A stretch of 6,655 nt of DNA, taken from the NCBI GenBank assembly GCA_043798815.1, contig JAZDOH010000038.1, positions 1 to 6,655 of the forward strand, written 5' to 3'. The notes under the pieces are model-generated. The model was not told where the DNA came from and did not search any database. It worked only from the letters and a program-made list of their open reading frames with translations. Each line of letters starts with the position of its first letter. Positions within the stretch are counted from its first letter, which is position 1. Of this stretch, positions 5,635 through 6,655 are shown piece by piece. This DNA is from JAZDOH01 sp043798815. GTDB lineage: Bacteria > Patescibacteriota > Gracilibacteria > UM-FILTER-43-11. The translations under genes and the position numbers were made by a program.

Positions 5635-5657
5635 AAAGTGAGCCCAAACCAAAACAA
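5630..5657 (-). promoter_or_regulatory. Putative promoter of the DUF212 gene
   Basis: On the minus strand TTGTTT (5657-5652) and TAGCAT (5635-5630) are separated by 16 bp, only 11 nt from the ATG, so the leader would be only a few nucleotides. Both boxes are imperfect, so this is tentative. Confidence 0.3.
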
Positions 5658-5658
5658 A

Positions 5659-6225
5659 ATGCGAAACATCCTCAAAAAGCTTCTCGCGGTTTTCCTCCTC
5701 ATGATGCTGGCTCTGTTTTTAACGAGCTGCGGAGGAAGCGGCGAGCCAACAACGGGGGGACTCCAATCTTACGATGGGGGTGAATTCACCATTTCCACCG
5801 ACCCGTCCTGGAAAATCATCACTCAATCGGAGTTTTATCCGGAAATCCCCAAAGAAACCGTTGTGGCCTTTACCACCCCGGAAGCTTACAGCGGCTTTTT
5901 CATAAACGTGAATGTGATCCGCGAAGATCTGGGACAAGAAGTTAAAAGCCTGGATTATGCTCGAGCCAACATCAATTTGAGCGCCCAAAACCTCACGGAT
6001 TACCAAAAAATTCAGGAAGCCAAAGCAGAGGTGGCTGGTCAACCCACCTTGATTCATATCTTTCAGGCGCGCCTGAACCCAGCGGAAAAACTCATCCGCT
6101 TTGTTCAACTTTATGCGACCAAAGGCAATTACGGCTACATCGTCACGGGCGGCATGCTACCCGATACCCCCCAGGATATTCGTGAAAAAGTCGGCTCCAT
6201 CGTTACGAGCTTTCAATTGAAATAA
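5659..6225 (+). CDS. Secreted lipoprotein with PsbP/DcrB-like domain
   Basis: The 188-residue protein begins with a basic n-region (R2, K6, K7), a strongly hydrophobic core and a lipobox L21-T-S-C24, so Cys24 should be lipidated and the protein held on the outer face of the membrane. The frame is open back to 5611 and includes an ATG at 5617, but those starts overlap the divergent gene's start codon, precede the putative promoter and would give an overlong signal peptide. After a short Gly/Ser/Thr linker there is one alpha/beta domain (about 40-188). It has the pattern of the Mog1/PsbP/DcrB fold: an F-T-I-x-x-x-P-x-W start, the middle strand 'F-I-N-V-N-V-I-x-E-x-L', a Gln-rich helix, a Tyr-containing strand near 'G-Y-I-V-T-G', and the C-terminal 'I-x-x-S-F' ending. 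The function of such bacterial lipoproteins is mostly unknown. An ECF sigma factor gene lies 68 bp downstream on the same strand. Confidence 0.72.
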   Translation: MRNILKKLLAVFLLMMLALFLTSCGGSGEPTTGGLQSYDGGEFTISTDPSWKIITQSEFYPEIPKETVVAFTTPEAYSGFFINVNVIREDLGQEVKSLDYARANINLSAQNLTDYQKIQEAKAEVAGQPTLIHIFQARLNPAEKLIRFVQLYATKGNYGYIVTGGMLPDTPQDIREKVGSIVTSFQLK

Positions 6226-6287
6226 AGAAATCTTGAATTCGTCGTTTATTCTATTTTCTTGCAAGGGTTTTCTTTTGAATACGTAGG

Positions 6288-6293
6288 TATACT
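6288..6293 (+). promoter_or_regulatory. Possible -10 element abutting the sigma factor start
   Basis: TATACT (6288-6293) lies directly before the ATG at 6294. If used, transcription would begin at about 6300-6303, where a second in-frame ATG (6303) could act as a leaderless start. No convincing -35 box is seen at 16-18 bp; TTGCAA at 6259-6264 is too far (23 bp). Confidence 0.3.
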
Positions 6294-6655
6294 ATGAAGC
6301 AGATGAACGATCTTGAGCTCGTCAAAAAGGCGCTCGAAAACCCGGACCATTATGCGGCGATCATTGAACGTTATGAAAAAATGCTGCTTCGTTTCGTGCA
6401 TGGCCTTTCACAACTTTCAGAGCCGGATGCTGAAGATGTGATTCAAAATGTTTTCTTGAAAGCGTACGATCACCTGAATGATTTTGATCCGGCACTGAAG
6501 CTTTCCACCTGGCTCATGCGTATCGCGCGTAATGAAGTGATTGACCTTTGGCGTCGCCGCAAAGTCCGTCCACAGGAAGTGTGGCTGGACGAAACTCAAT
6601 TCTTCTCTGCTCACACCACCGAATCGACCGGTGCGGCAGATCTCGATAAAAAAAT
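6294..6655 (+). CDS. ECF-type RNA polymerase sigma factor (3' partial)
   Basis: The frame opens at the ATG at 6294 and runs off the window end, giving 120 complete codons. An in-frame ATG at 6303 is a possible alternative start. The visible part is sigma-70 region 2: 'E-x-x-L-x-R-F' (28-34 region), the conserved 'D-A-E-D-V-I-Q-N-V-F-L-K-A-Y' block (45-58), a following 'F-D-P', then 'S-T-W-L-M-R-I-A-R-N' (71-80) with the DNA-melting and -10 recognition helix, and 'D-L-W-R-R-R-K' (84-90). The linker to region 4 begins after about residue 95, and region 4 lies outside the window. It directs RNA polymerase to a subset of promoters, often for envelope stress. No anti-sigma gene is visible; it could lie downstream. 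It may be co-transcribed with the lipoprotein, since no terminator is visible between them, but this is not shown. Confidence 0.93.
   Translation, partial: MKQMNDLELVKKALENPDHYAAIIERYEKMLLRFVHGLSQLSEPDAEDVIQNVFLKAYDHLNDFDPALKLSTWLMRIARNEVIDLWRRRKVRPQEVWLDETQFFSAHTTESTGAADLDKK

Noticed and set aside
5719..6108. 129-residue antisense reading frame
   Set aside because: It is opposite the lipoprotein gene, whose lipobox and domain pattern are convincing. No independent support exists.

Overview
The window is a bacterial chromosome fragment carrying a set of secreted and surface-anchored proteins. The host looks like a monoderm-type bacterium: there are several Sec signal peptides, a lipobox lipoprotein and membrane-anchored wall-type proteins, and no outer-membrane proteins. 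No start codon has a clear Shine-Dalgarno sequence, and TGA is an ordinary stop (two genes end with it). The style (FN3 plus dockerin-like protein, Gly-run/Pro-rich surface protein, weak ribosome-binding sites) is compatible with a Patescibacteria/CPR lineage such as Peregrinibacteria, but no phylogenetic marker is present, so this is only a guess.

Layout. Positions 1-993 hold the 3' end of a large extracellular protein: FN3-type domains followed by a single dockerin-like calcium loop. Positions 1015-1090 on the minus strand are tRNA-Arg(UCU). A divergent promoter region separates the tRNA from a small secreted WxL-like protein (1188-1850), which has its own promoter and a rho-independent terminator. 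A second promoter then drives a tightly packed three-gene unit (1972-5220): a DUF916/WxLIP-like membrane-anchored protein, a large protein with three domain repeats and a C-terminal WxL-like domain, and a Gly/Pro-rich protein with a C-terminal membrane segment. The three genes overlap (41 nt and a 4-nt GTGA), which suggests translational coupling. Converging on them is a divergent-PAP2 (DUF212) membrane protein gene (5217-5618, minus). Divergent from that is a lipoprotein (5659-6225), followed by the 5' part of an ECF sigma factor gene (6294 to the window end).

How it fits together. The core is a cluster resembling the WxL surface systems of Gram-positive bacteria, where a small WxL protein, a large WxL protein and a DUF916/DUF3324 membrane protein are encoded together and assemble on the cell wall. 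Here the WxL-like domain is divergent. The first W-x-[LV] motif is kept, the C-terminal one reads F-T-L, and the two paralogues share an Asp-rich segment, a Cys pair and an extra W-D-[LV] motif. I infer that the DUF916-like protein anchors or displays the two WxL-like proteins and that the fourth protein is an additional envelope partner. The functional reading is inference from family knowledge; the paralogy and gene order are visible in the sequence.
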